From Asaia bogorensis (lineage in GTDB: Bacteria; Pseudomonadota; Alphaproteobacteria; Acetobacterales; Acetobacteraceae), in NCBI GenBank assembly GCA_945868845.1, contig CAMBMS010000002.1, forward strand, positions 1 through 64,000: a stretch of 64,000 nucleotides of DNA, read 5' to 3'. Shown one piece after another: positions 47,137 through 56,422 of this stretch (its first letter is position 1; every line of letters starts with the position of its first letter). The notes beneath the pieces were generated by a model. That model did not search any database. It was not told the origin of the DNA and saw nothing but the letters and a program-made list of their open reading frames with translations. The translations under genes and the position numbers were made by a program.

Positions 47137-48168
47137 ATGGGTTACAGGGTAGCGGTCGTCGGTGCCACCGGGGCAGTCGGGCGCGAGATCCTGAAAACCC
47201 TGGCCGAGCGGCGTTTTCCGGTCGATGAGGTTGTCGCGCTGGCGTCCGGGCGGTCGGCGGGCACGGAAATCTCATTCGGCGAGAAGCGGGTGCTGAAGGT
47301 GCAGAACCTGGAGACGTTCGATTTTACCGGCTGGGATATCGGCTTGTTCAGCCCCGGTGCTGCCGTCTCCGCCATCCATGCGCCGCGGGCCGCGGCGGCG
47401 GGCTGCGTGGTGATCGACAATACTTCACAGTTCCGCATGGAGCCGGATATTCCCCTGATCGTGCCGGAGGTTAACCCGCATCATCTGGGGAGGTTCGCGC
47501 GGCGGAATATCATTGCCAATCCAAATTGCTCCACCATCCAGATGGTGGTGGCGCTGAAGCCGTTGCATGACAGATTTAAGATCAAGCGCGTTGTCGTCTC
47601 CACCTATCAATCGGTCTCTGGCGCGGGGAAGGAGGCGATGGACGAGTTGTTCATGCACACCAAGTCCAGCTACGTGCATGAAAGTGGTGCGCCGCAGGAG
47701 TTCACCAAAGAAATTGCCTTTAACTGCATTCCGCATATCGACAAGTTTATGGATGACGGGTCGACCAGGGAAGAGTGGAAGATGATGGCGGAGACAAAAA
47801 AAATTCTGGATCCCGATATCGACGTGTTCGCCACTTGCGTGCGCGTGCCGGTGTTCATCGGCCATGGCGAGGCGGTGCACGTGCAGTTCGCTAACCCGAT
47901 CACCGCCAGCGAGGCGCGTAATATTCTGCGCGATGCACCCGGCGTGACGGTCGTGGACCAGCGCGAAGATGGCGGCTATGCGACGCAGCTGGATTGTGTG
48001 GGCGAGGACGCCGTGTTTGTCAGCCGTATTCGGAAGGATCCGACGGTCGCGAACGGGCTGGCGTTCTGGTGCGTGTGCGACAATCTGCGCAAGGGCGCGG
48101 CGCTGAATGCGATTCAGATCGCCGAAACCTTGGTGGCGCAGGGGTTGCTGGCGAACAAAGCGGCCTAA
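47137..48168 (+). CDS. asd: Aspartate-semialdehyde dehydrogenase
   Basis: Reduces aspartyl phosphate to the semialdehyde, feeding lysine, diaminopimelate, threonine and methionine; 343 residues. Cofactor motif VVGATGAVGREIL is near 6-18; the catalytic cysteine is C131 in ANPNCSTIQM. Conserved STYQSVSGAGKEAMDEL and RVPVFIGHGEAVHVQ follow. ATG at 47137 selected for its AGGAGCA site and canonical MGYRVAVVGATG start. Confidence 0.97.
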   Translation: MGYRVAVVGATGAVGREILKTLAERRFPVDEVVALASGRSAGTEISFGEKRVLKVQNLETFDFTGWDIGLFSPGAAVSAIHAPRAAAAGCVVIDNTSQFRMEPDIPLIVPEVNPHHLGRFARRNIIANPNCSTIQMVVALKPLHDRFKIKRVVVSTYQSVSGAGKEAMDELFMHTKSSYVHESGAPQEFTKEIAFNCIPHIDKFMDDGSTREEWKMMAETKKILDPDIDVFATCVRVPVFIGHGEAVHVQFANPITASEARNILRDAPGVTVVDQREDGGYATQLDCVGEDAVFVSRIRKDPTVANGLAFWCVCDNLRKGAALNAIQIAETLVAQGLLANKAA

Positions 48169-48811
48169 GGAGCGTCGGCGGGCTGCTTCTGGTCGTTTTC
48201 AGACAGGCAGGTTCCTCGAGGAATAACGCGGCGTATTACGCCCTGAGCTCGTTCAGAGTGGGCGGGTTATGGGGAAAATTTTGAATTTTGCATTCCATGC
48301 AGCAGCTGCCGCGACCCACTGGAGGAGGCGGATTCGGTCAGCCTGGGCGATTATCCTGATCGTGTTTATATCGTAACATAAATGGCCTGTCCCAGATCAG
48401 TGCCAGTGAGATAGATTTATGGGGTTGAGGAAGAGAGGATTTATGGCTCATCGTAGTTCTGCGAGGAGTGCAGATGAGCCAGAAATCGGTTGCCCTGCGT
48501 TCGTCGTTGGAGCGGCTGGTGAAAAACTTCCACCGAGCGACGTATATCATCACTCAACACATGCGCCAGAGTCTACGTTCTGCATAAATCCGATCTATCT
48601 AAAATTATCTATCGATGAACACCGGGTAATAGTCAAAAATATAACATTTTCCAAAAGCCGCGCCGCAGTCATCTCTATATAGTGGCATGGCCTTTGGAAG
48701 GCTTTACGTAAAACACACCGCAAGCCGGGCTTGGATCACAGTCATCCGGACTGGAAACGTCATCGCAAGCATCACGACGCTATCTGGGGTCTGTGTCCCC
48801 GGACCTCTGGG
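48169..48811. other. AT-richer gene-poor stretch
   Basis: About 640 bases after asd with no convincing gene. A plus-strand frame at 48419-48682 (87 codons) reads HRSSARSADEPEIGCPAFVV and has no recognisable family. A shorter frame at 48474 reads SQKSVALRSSLERLVKNFHR. Base use between 48350 and 48690 is visibly AT-richer than the surroundings. It may be decayed or acquired DNA. Confidence 0.4.
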
Positions 48812-48839
48812 ATTGCTTGGTCGCTTCGCTCCTCGCAAT
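48812..48839. repeat. REP-like palindrome
   Basis: ATTGCTTGGTCGCTTCGCTC followed by CTCGCAAT forms an imperfect palindrome. It closely resembles the extragenic palindrome (ATTGCGAGGAGCGAAGCGAC type, in inverse) scattered through many bacterial genomes. Only one copy was noticed in this window. Confidence 0.6.
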
Positions 48840-48869
48840 GCCATCGTATGTGTTTTCAGTTCCGGTCAC

Positions 48870-50324
48870 TCAAGCCTCAGCCGCGGGAGGTACCCTACCG
48901 GGGCGAGGGTCGATAGGTAGCAGTCTGTCAAGGCCTGTCAGTTTTTCAAACAGCGCGGCAACTTGAAGGGCGCGAGCTTCGTGGCGGGGTGGAGCGACGA
49001 TCTGCAAGCCTATAGGGCGGCCATACTGGTCAAAGCCGCAGGGGATGGCGATGGCGGGGCAGGCGCTCATGGTGATGGCGGCGTTCAAGGTGCTGGCGGC
49101 CATGTAGTTGTCAAGCCTCTTGCCATCGACATGGGTGGGGAAGCGCAGGTTCACGTCGAAGGCTGGTGTCGCGGCGCCGGGAGTGATGAAGATGTCGTAG
49201 CGTTGGAACATTGCCATCATGCGGCGGTAGAAGGCGTTGCGCTCGCGTTCGGCCCAGGCGAGTTGCTCGGGGGTTTGCGCGAGTCCTTTCTCGGTGTTCC
49301 AGATGATGTCAGCTTTGATTTGGTCCCGGTGGGTGGCGATCAGCGGCCCGTGGTCGATAACGAATTGCTGCGCGCGCGCGACCATGAAGGCCTCGTCGAT
49401 GGCACCGAGGTCTGGGGCGAATTCTTCCACCTCGCAGCCCAGTTCGGCGAAACGACTTGCGGCGGCGGCGCAGATTTTTCTCGTTTCGCGGTCGACCGGG
49501 ATGCGGCCATTAAAATCGGTGGTGAACGCGATGCGTCTCGGTGAACGGGCATCCGCCACGGCTTGCGTGAAGGAGATGTCCGGTGCGTCAAAAGTTAACG
49601 GATCATGTGGGCAATGCCCGGCCATCGTGTCGAGGAACAGGGCAAGGTCGGGAATGTTACGCGCCATCGGGCCTTCGACGGATTGGGCAGAGAACAGCGC
49701 CCCCGCCGAGCCGCGCGTGACCCGCCCGGGGGAGGGGCGCAGTCCTACGACGGAGCAATAGGTGGCCGGACGACGCAACGAGCCGCCATGGTCAGTGCCT
49801 TGCGCCAGCCAGGCCTGGCCGGTGGCCAAGGCGACCGCGCCGCCACCGGTTGAGCCGGCGCAGGTGAGGGACGTGTTCCAGGGATTGCGCGTCTTACCGA
49901 ATACTTCGTTGAAGGTGGAGCCGCCGGCGGCGAATTCCGGCGTGTTGGATTTGCCAATGACGATGCCACCCTTGCGTTCGATGCGTTCGACGATCGGGTG
50001 GGAATGGGTGGGGATGTGGTCGCGGTAGATGGGCGAGCCGTAGGTTGTGCGCACGCCATCAACTTCCGTAATGTCCTTGATGACGACGGGCAGGCCGGCT
50101 AGCCAGCCGGGTTCGCCCTCGGCTTCGCGCCGTTCGCCGCGCATCAGGGCCTGCGCGTGGTTGCGGGCTCGATCGAGGCAAATTGTGGGTAGGGCGTTAA
50201 CCGCCGGTTCGACCTCCGCGATGCGTGCGGCGGCGGCCGCGATGAGGTCAAGTGGAGAGATCTCGCGGCGTTTCAGGCGGGCGACGGCCGCGCTGGCGGT
50301 GAGGCGGATCAGCGCATCCGTCAT
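48870..50324 (-). CDS. Amidase (amidase-signature family)
   Basis: 484-residue Ser-cisSer-Lys hydrolase. Triad K83 (LPVVIKDITEVDG), S158 (CAGSTGGGAVALA) and nucleophile S182 (GTDHGGSLRRPA), with 24 residues between the serines. The usual GGSSGG reads AGSTGGG, so the second serine is threonine; the cis-serine itself is kept. A second, unrelated-looking amidase lies at 25524-26861. Substrate unknown. Confidence 0.92.
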   Translation of the reverse strand: MTDALIRLTASAAVARLKRREISPLDLIAAAAARIAEVEPAVNALPTICLDRARNHAQALMRGERREAEGEPGWLAGLPVVIKDITEVDGVRTTYGSPIYRDHIPTHSHPIVERIERKGGIVIGKSNTPEFAAGGSTFNEVFGKTRNPWNTSLTCAGSTGGGAVALATGQAWLAQGTDHGGSLRRPATYCSVVGLRPSPGRVTRGSAGALFSAQSVEGPMARNIPDLALFLDTMAGHCPHDPLTFDAPDISFTQAVADARSPRRIAFTTDFNGRIPVDRETRKICAAAASRFAELGCEVEEFAPDLGAIDEAFMVARAQQFVIDHGPLIATHRDQIKADIIWNTEKGLAQTPEQLAWAERERNAFYRRMMAMFQRYDIFITPGAATPAFDVNLRFPTHVDGKRLDNYMAASTLNAAITMSACPAIAIPCGFDQYGRPIGLQIVAPPRHEARALQVAALFEKLTGLDRLLPIDPRPGRVPPAAEA

Positions 50325-50340
50325 GGTGGTTCCAGTCTGT

Positions 50341-51168
50341 TTAGGGCGCGGTCAGGATTGTCTTGCAGGCGGCGAGGATGGGTGCTGTGCGGCGGGGCGG
50401 CGGGCCGGAGGCATGTGGAGCCACATCCAGCTGGTCAAACCACCATTGCAGGCTTGCGTCGCAACTTTCGCCGGTTGGAGGTGGCTCGGCCTGGGTGCAT
50501 TCGGGCTGGTCGGGCGGGCAGCGGAAACGTAGATGAAAATGGGCCGCGTGACCATACCAGGGGCGGATCAGACGCAGCCAGGAGCGGTCGCCGCGTGCCT
50601 CTTCGCAGAGTTGTTTCTTGATGGCGGGGTTGACCAGGATCCGATCCACGTTGGGCAGCCCGGCGGCTAGGCTGAGCAGGGTGACGTGTTCGGGTTGCCA
50701 GCGCGCGGGGTCGATGCTGCGACGGTCAGTGCGGACCAAGCCGGCGGGCAGCAGGTTTTCGCGTTGGGCGATGTTCAGGGGTGGCTTGGCGGTGAGGTCG
50801 AAATAGATATCCGCGTCCAGCCCCGCCTGGTGGCTGGCATGGATGCCGACTAAAGGGCCGCCGCGAGGGCGGGAGATTTCGCCGATATAGAGATCGGGCA
50901 GGCCGGCTTGCCTGGTCTGTTCGGCCAGGGTTTGCACGGCCTGGATGGTAACGGGGGCGCCCCAGAACGTCGTTTTGTCATTGCGAATGGTCTGATAGCC
51001 GCGGCCGGATACAGGCAGTTGCACCGCTCCGGCGAGGCAGCCAGCGCCGCTGGGTTCGAGGATGATGCGTAGCTGCCCCTTAATGGGTACCTCAGCCGCG
51101 CGTGCGGAGCCGAGGACGGCGGCTAGCAGCGCGAGAAGGATCGGGGACAGTCGGGAGAAAAAAATCAG
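50341..51168 (-). CDS. mepA: Penicillin-insensitive murein endopeptidase MepA, start damaged or non-standard
   Basis: Periplasmic M74 metallo-endopeptidase cleaving peptidoglycan cross-links. Motifs are intact: HASHQAGLDADIYFDL and the C-terminal YGHAAHFHLRFRCP. A signal peptide is legible in frame (RLSPILLALLAAVLGSARA), but no ATG or GTG precedes it: the frame is closed by TGA at 51178-51180 and only CTG (51168) or ATT remain. An ATG at 51181 (MSDASDF) would join if a 7-T tract lost or gained a base. The GTG at 51024 would remove the signal peptide. Either a frameshift mutation, a sequencing error, or an unusual start. Confidence 0.75.
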   Translation of the reverse strand: MIFFSRLSPILLALLAAVLGSARAAEVPIKGQLRIILEPSGAGCLAGAVQLPVSGRGYQTIRNDKTTFWGAPVTIQAVQTLAEQTRQAGLPDLYIGEISRPRGGPLVGIHASHQAGLDADIYFDLTAKPPLNIAQRENLLPAGLVRTDRRSIDPARWQPEHVTLLSLAAGLPNVDRILVNPAIKKQLCEEARGDRSWLRLIRPWYGHAAHFHLRFRCPPDQPECTQAEPPPTGESCDASLQWWFDQLDVAPHASGPPPRRTAPILAACKTILTAP

Positions 51169-51570
51169 AAGCGTCGCTCATAGATGGTGATGACACCGCC
51201 CAGCCTTCCAGGGCGCTGCCCTCGACCATGCGGACGACGCCAGCATAGTCGCTGATGGCGCGGTAGGTAAAGTCACCCATGGCGGCGACGGCGCTGACCA
51301 CGGTTATGCCGGACTGGAATGGGTATTGGCCTGGGAGGGTAACCTCGCCCAGCACTTAGACCGGGCGGGTGGACACGATCTCGACGCTGACGCTGGGGGC
51401 GCGGAACAGACCGGCGTGGCGCAGTCGGGTGCCGATATCGTCCTGCAGGCCGCGCGGGTCTCACCGCGCTGGCCGCGCACCTGCGCCAGGCCAGCAATGT
51501 CGGGCTCCTTCCACCGCCTCGCCGCGTTAATGTCTGAAACCTGTATCGAAAGCCGTTCGCCACAGTGCGA
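51165..51570 (-). pseudogene. Decayed Wza-like polysaccharide export protein
   Basis: Outer-membrane polysaccharide export (SLBB) protein remains. The readable frame gives LQDDIGTRLRHAGLFRAPSV and SVEIVSTRPV, then TAA at 51356-51358 (family has tyrosine here: RPVYVLGEV). It continues VLGEVTLPGQYPFQSGITVV and AAMGDFTYRA. After a frameshift near 51210 it ends LGGVITIYERRF, the usual C-terminus. Upstream GERLSIQV is in another frame. One stop and two frameshifts; the N-terminus is not clear. Its end overlaps the mepA start. Confidence 0.8.
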
Positions 51571-51801
51571 CCAGAATTTCTTCGTCTGGGCCTCACTGAT
51601 GCTGTCCTGTTCGCCGATCCTCTCAGTGTCACAAAATTTCTAACCACTGATTAAGTCCGTATCTAGCAGCCCTCGCATGCGGCATACCGACGGAAAATTT
51701 CCGTCACTATCGCGATCACCGTCATTTCAGCTGATCGGCGATGCGATTGCGCCCTATGCCAGACACGGGTACGCTTTAGCCTGTATCAGCGGAGAACCCA
51801 C

Positions 51802-53091
51802 ATGGCCTCAAAACACCCAGAAACCCTTGCCCTGCACGCCGCCTGGCGCGCCGACCCCGCGACCAATTCAGTCGCGGTGCCGATCTATCAGACCTCCTCC
51901 TATCAGTTCGACAGCGCGGAACACGCAGCCAATCTGTTCGGCCTGAAGGAGTTCGGCAACATCTATACCCGCATCATGAACCCGACGACCGATGTACTGG
52001 AAAAGCGCGTTGCGGCGCTGGAAGGCGGCGTGGCGGGCCTTGCGCTGGCTTCCGGTCAGGCAGCCTCGGCCTTTTCCGTGAAGAACCTGGCGCGGGCGGG
52101 CGATAATATCGTTTCCTCCACCGATCTTTACGGCGGCACCTGGAATCTATTCCAGAACCAGTTGAAGGACGAGGGGATCGAATGCCGCTTCGTCGACCCC
52201 GCAGACCCGGAAGCCTTCGCGCGCGCGACGGATGACAAAACCCGCGCCTACTACGCCGAAACCTTACCGAATCCGAAACTGATCGCGTTCCCTATCGCCG
52301 AGGTCTCGGCAATCGGAAGAAAGCTTGGCGTCCCGCTGATTATGGACAACACCGCCGTGCCGATGCTGGTGCGCCCGTTCGAACACGGCGCCGCCGTGGT
52401 GATGTATTCCACCACCAAATATATCGGCGGCCACGGCACCTCCATCGGCGGCCTCGTCATCGATGGGGGCAATTTCGACTGGGAAGCCCACCCCGCTCGC
52501 CAGCCGATGCTCAACCAGCCCGACCCCAGCTACCATGGCGCCGTCTGGACACAGGCCGTCAAAGGCATCGGCCCTGTGGCCTACATCATCAAGATGCGCG
52601 TGACGTTGCTGCGCGATCTCGGCGCGGCAATGAGCCCGTTCAATGCCTTCCTGTTCATCCAGGGGCTGGAGACTATGCCGCTGCGTATGCGCGAACACAG
52701 CCGCAATGCCCTTGCAGTGGCGAATTTCCTCGCCGGGCATAAATCCGTAGCGCGCGTGATCCATCCTGCGCATCACCAGGGCACGGCCGCCGAACGCACG
52801 GCGAAATACCTGCCGGACGGCACCGGCGGTCTTTGCGGGTTTGAACTTAAAGGCGGCACCGAAGCGGGCCGCGCCTTCATCAACGGGCTGAAGATGTTCT
52901 ACCACGTGGCCAATATCGGCGATGCCCGCAGCCTGGCCATCCACCCCGCCAGCACCACCCATAGCCAGCTCACGGCAGCCGAGCAGCTCGCCACCGGCGT
53001 CTCACCCGGCTATGTCCGGCTCTCCGTCGGCCTCGAGCATATCGACGACATTCTCGCCGATCTGTCGCAGGCACTGGATGCGGCCGCCTGA
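51802..53091 (+). CDS. metY: O-acetylhomoserine sulfhydrylase (aminocarboxypropyltransferase)
   Basis: PLP enzyme making homocysteine from O-acetylhomoserine and sulfide, direct sulfhydrylation route to methionine; 429 residues. PLP lysine is K206 in MYSTTKYIGGHGTSIGG. Cys/Met metabolism features are SVAVPIYQTSSYQFDSAEHA, YTRIMNPTTDVLEKRVAALE, and the metY-length insertion near 210-260. I looked for a SAM riboswitch in 51648-51801 and did not recognise one; a short GACGGAAAATTTCCGTC palindrome is present. Confidence 0.95.
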   Translation: MASKHPETLALHAAWRADPATNSVAVPIYQTSSYQFDSAEHAANLFGLKEFGNIYTRIMNPTTDVLEKRVAALEGGVAGLALASGQAASAFSVKNLARAGDNIVSSTDLYGGTWNLFQNQLKDEGIECRFVDPADPEAFARATDDKTRAYYAETLPNPKLIAFPIAEVSAIGRKLGVPLIMDNTAVPMLVRPFEHGAAVVMYSTTKYIGGHGTSIGGLVIDGGNFDWEAHPARQPMLNQPDPSYHGAVWTQAVKGIGPVAYIIKMRVTLLRDLGAAMSPFNAFLFIQGLETMPLRMREHSRNALAVANFLAGHKSVARVIHPAHHQGTAAERTAKYLPDGTGGLCGFELKGGTEAGRAFINGLKMFYHVANIGDARSLAIHPASTTHSQLTAAEQLATGVSPGYVRLSVGLEHIDDILADLSQALDAAA

Positions 53092-53158
53092 CCCCCCAAC
53101 GCGGGCGCTGACGCGACCCGGCACCAAGACCGGGCGCGCCAGGTCAGCTGCTACCGAT

Positions 53159-54115
53159 TCAGCTGCTGCCGATCAGGATGCCGGTGGCGAAGACCAGGGC
53201 GCCGCCGACCATGACCTGGAAGGAGGCGCGCAACAACGGCGTGTCCATGTATTTCCAGCGGATCCAGCTGATCGCCGCTAGTTCCACCACCACCACGGCG
53301 AAGGCGATGGTAGTCGCAATCCAGAAATGTGGGATCAGGTAGGGCAGGGTGTGGCCGACGCCACCGAGTGTGGTCATCAGCCCGCTGATGGCCCCGCGCA
53401 GCCAGGGCGTGCCGCGTCCGGTCAGGCTGCCATCGTCGGATAGTGCCTCCGCGAAGCCCATGGAAATGCCGGCCCCGATGGAGGCCGCCATGCCGACCAG
53501 GAAGGCTTCCCAGGAATGGCCGGTGGCGAAGGCGGCGGCGAACAGGGGCGCCAGGGTGGAGACGGAGCCATCCATCAGGCCGGCCAACCCAGGTTGGACA
53601 ACCCGCAGAAGAAAACTGCGCTGCGCCGTCTCGTCCTCGATCTGACGGGCGCTGCGCGGGAGGTGCTCGGCGACCAGGCGGCCGGCATTGTGTTCGTGCT
53701 TTACCTCGGCTTCTGCGAGGTCGCCCAGCAGCTTGCGGATGGAGGCATCCTCACTGCGGGTGGCGGCGCGGTGGTAGAAGGTGGTGGCCTCCAGCTCCAT
53801 CGATTCCGCCAGGTCGCGCATGGCATCGAGGCCGAGCGGCCGGGTCTGCCAGATCGGCTTGCGCTGGATGAAGCCGCGAATGTCCTGGCGTCGGATCAGC
53901 GGGATGTGTTCGCCGAATTTCTGCCGATAGAGGTCGATCAGATCGCGACGATGCTCGTTTTCCTCCGCCGCCATGTCGGTGAAAAGCTGAGCGGAGGAAG
54001 GGTAGTCATCGCGCAGACCCTCGGCGACGTCGGTGTAGATGCGGCCGTCTTCTTCTTCGGCCGCGATGGCGAGGGCGAGGATTTCGCGTTCGGTGAGACT
54101 GGAGAAGTTGCGCAT
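53159..54115 (-). CDS. mbfA: MbfA: ferritin-like domain fused to CCC1/VIT1 iron transporter
   Basis: Inner-membrane iron exporter that protects against iron and peroxide stress in alphaproteobacteria; 318 residues. The N-terminal erythrin/rubrerythrin-like domain (1-155) has di-iron glutamates in [39 protein letters not shown] and [11 protein letters not shown]. The C-terminal VIT1 part (about 170-318) has [20 protein letters not shown] and several membrane helices. Usually repressed by Irr; I could not identify an ICE box. Confidence 0.94.
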   Translation of the reverse strand: MRNFSSLTEREILALAIAAEEEDGRIYTDVAEGLRDDYPSSAQLFTDMAAEENEHRRDLIDLYRQKFGEHIPLIRRQDIRGFIQRKPIWQTRPLGLDAMRDLAESMELEATTFYHRAATRSEDASIRKLLGDLAEAEVKHEHNAGRLVAEHLPRSARQIEDETAQRSFLLRVVQPGLAGLMDGSVSTLAPLFAAAFATGHSWEAFLVGMAASIGAGISMGFAEALSDDGSLTGRGTPWLRGAISGLMTTLGGVGHTLPYLIPHFWIATTIAFAVVVVELAAISWIRWKYMDTPLLRASFQVMVGGALVFATGILIGSS

Positions 54116-54170
54116 GCCCGCCTATGTCGTGACGGGCACGCTGTCGTCAAGGGATGGCACGCCTTGAGGC

Positions 54171-55256
54171 CTATTTCGGCGTCAGGTGCGCGACCTTTGG
54201 CAACACCTCCTGGGCCAGCAGGCGCAAGGAGTTCCGCCAGGCCTCCGGCTGGTCGATATAGTCGAAGCCGAAGACCAACAGATGGCCGAAGCCGCCGACA
54301 TCTTTGTAGACTTGTTCTAGTTTGCGGGCGACCGTGGCGGGCGAGCCGACCAGCCAGTTATGCCGGGCGCAATACTCCACCGTGACGTCGGAATCGGGCA
54401 CGTCCGGGTTGTGCTTCAGGAACTCCTTGAAGCCGAAATTATCCAGCAGCGGCAAAAAATATTCTCGCATCATGCGCCCCATCATGGAGCCGACGGAAAG
54501 GCGCATGGCTTCCTCGTCGGTGTCGGCGACGAAGACCTCGCGCACCATACGCCATTCGTTGCGGTCCGTACGGCGTCCGGATTTGGCGGCGCCGGCTTCC
54601 ACCGCGTCCCAATGCGAGGAAACATAGCCGGGATTGAGATTAAGGCTCATCGGGATGAAGCCGCGCTCGCCGGCTAGTTTCAGGGTGTCGGAGTTTTTTG
54701 ACAGGCCGGCAACGCCGATTGGCGGATGCGGGGCTTGCAGCGGCTTCAGATGCGGTTTCAGGAAACCGTGCATCGTGTCCGGCTTGTTGGTGGTCCAGAA
54801 TTTTCCGGTCTGTTCGTAGGGGCCGTCCTCGGTCCAGAGACGAAGAATCATGTCCAGCGCTTCGCGGGTCATGTCGCGGTTGATGCCACTCATGCCATCA
54901 ACGCCAAACATAGCCCAATCCGATGGCAGGCCCGACGCGGCGACGCCGAAATTCAGCCGCCCTCCGGAGATGTGATCAAGCATGGCGATACGGTTCGCGA
55001 GTTCGGCCGGATGGTGATAGGGCAATAAAAAACCGCCCGGGCCGAGGCGAATATTCTTCGTCTGCATCAGCGCCTGCGCGATCAACAGATCGGGCGCGGG
55101 ATGGGGTTCCCACGGCGCGGTATGGTGCTCCCCGATCCAGGCTTCCTTGTAGCCGAATTCGTCAAGCCAGCGGATTACCTGGAGGTCCCAGTCATGCCCG
55201 GCTTTCAGGCCACGTTCGGGGGGATGGGAAGGCATGCCAAAATAGCCGAGTTGCAT
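54171..55256 (-). CDS. LLM-class flavin-dependent oxidoreductase
   Basis: 361-residue bacterial-luciferase-like TIM-barrel monooxygenase using reduced FMN. Family stretches are WLDEFGYKEAWIGEHHTAPW near 30-48, IRLGPGGFLLPYHHPAELAN, GGRLNFGVAASGLPSDWAMF and GSPATVARKLEQVYKDVGG. Resembles the luciferase/limonene-type group. Substrate unknown. It lies just downstream of the TctC-type binding protein, with about 80 bases between them. Confidence 0.93.
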   Translation of the reverse strand: MQLGYFGMPSHPPERGLKAGHDWDLQVIRWLDEFGYKEAWIGEHHTAPWEPHPAPDLLIAQALMQTKNIRLGPGGFLLPYHHPAELANRIAMLDHISGGRLNFGVAASGLPSDWAMFGVDGMSGINRDMTREALDMILRLWTEDGPYEQTGKFWTTNKPDTMHGFLKPHLKPLQAPHPPIGVAGLSKNSDTLKLAGERGFIPMSLNLNPGYVSSHWDAVEAGAAKSGRRTDRNEWRMVREVFVADTDEEAMRLSVGSMMGRMMREYFLPLLDNFGFKEFLKHNPDVPDSDVTVEYCARHNWLVGSPATVARKLEQVYKDVGGFGHLLVFGFDYIDQPEAWRNSLRLLAQEVLPKVAHLTPK

Positions 55257-55334
55257 CGGGTGTCTCCTCCAGTTTGTAGCGATGGGGAGGCGAGCAGGAG
55301 GCGTGGCGGCGTGGCGACCGCCGCCCCGGATCGA

Positions 55335-56312
55335 TCACTCCATACGCAGATCAAGCTTCTTCACCAGTGCGCCGTAGCGGTCGAAATCCTTGCGGGTCAG
55401 CGCGGCCAGTTCCGCCGGGGTGCCGGGGTTGGGCGAGAGGGCGAGCTTTAGAAAATGTTCCCTCAGGTCGGCCTGCGCGGCGACCTTGGCCATCTCGGCG
55501 GACATCTTGTTGACGATGGCCTGCGGCGTGCCGGCGGCAGCATAGAGCGCAAACCAGCCCAGGTAATCCAGTTCTGGATAAACTTCGCTCAGCAGCGGCA
55601 CGTTCGGATAAGTCGGGTGGCGCTTGCTGTCCAACACCGCCAGCAGCTTGCCCTTGCCGGCTGCGACGTGCGGGAAGGTGTTCGGATCGACATGGATCTG
55701 GTGCACACCGGCCAGGAAGTCGGCCAGCGATTCGCTGCCGCCGCGATAGGGTACGTGCAGGATATCAATGCCGGCGATGATTTTCAGCGCCTCACAGATC
55801 ATGTGGCCTTGCGAGCCAATGCCGGCGGTGCCCCAGCTCAGCTTACCGGGATTGGCCTTGGCGTGGGCCACCAGTTCCTGCACCGAATTCGCCGGCACCG
55901 AAGGATGTACCGCGATCAGCAGGGTGGCGTTGGTAAAGTTGGAAACCGGCATTAAATCCTTGAACACGTCGAATGCCACCTTACGCACATGCGGCAGGAT
56001 GGCGATCGAAAGGACGGGTGTGGCGATGAAGGTGTAGCCATCGGCCGGGGACTTGATCGCTGCCTCGATACCAATGGCGCCTGATGCGCCGCCCTTATTA
56101 TCGATAACGAATTGCTGGCCGACCGCCTTGGACAGCCTTTCGGCGAAGGGGCGCATGGCGTTGTCGGTGGAACCGCCAGGGGCAAAATTAACGATTATGC
56201 GCACCGGCTTGTTGGGCCAGTTCGCTGTCGTGTTCTGTGCCGATGCCGCACCGGTGCCCAACAGCAGTACAAAACTCGCTATCGCCACGCGGGCCCATGT
56301 GGTGCAAGTCAT
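55335..56312 (-). CDS. Tripartite tricarboxylate transporter substrate-binding protein (TctC/Bug family)
   Basis: 325-residue periplasmic binding protein. Signal peptide about 1-25 (ATWARVAIASF-type hydrophobic run ending ASAQN). Family landmarks are WPNKPVRIIVNFAPGGSTDN (about 32-51), VIDNKGGASGAIGIEAA, SWGTAGIGSQGHMICE and ILHVPYRGGSESLADFLAG. TctA/TctB membrane subunits are not adjacent, common for orphan Bug proteins. Ligand, often a carboxylate, cannot be predicted. Confidence 0.93.
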   Translation of the reverse strand: MTCTTWARVAIASFVLLLGTGAASAQNTTANWPNKPVRIIVNFAPGGSTDNAMRPFAERLSKAVGQQFVIDNKGGASGAIGIEAAIKSPADGYTFIATPVLSIAILPHVRKVAFDVFKDLMPVSNFTNATLLIAVHPSVPANSVQELVAHAKANPGKLSWGTAGIGSQGHMICEALKIIAGIDILHVPYRGGSESLADFLAGVHQIHVDPNTFPHVAAGKGKLLAVLDSKRHPTYPNVPLLSEVYPELDYLGWFALYAAAGTPQAIVNKMSAEMAKVAAQADLREHFLKLALSPNPGTPAELAALTRKDFDRYGALVKKLDLRME

Positions 56313-56422
56313 TCCATCGTCTCCTTGGGAAGTGGCTGTTTCACTGTTGATTGCCGCAGCCTGTCAGATTGACCGTGACGAGGCTATTCTGGAATAAAAA
56401 AAGTGCGAAGTGGAAGCGGCGA

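Noticed and set aside
48419-48682. 87-codon frame in the AT-richer island
   Set aside because: No recognisable domain, no good ribosome site; described only as part of the island.
51648-51801. SAM riboswitch upstream of metY
   Set aside because: Searched by eye for SAM-II type features; only a short palindrome was present, without the conserved pseudoknot sequence.
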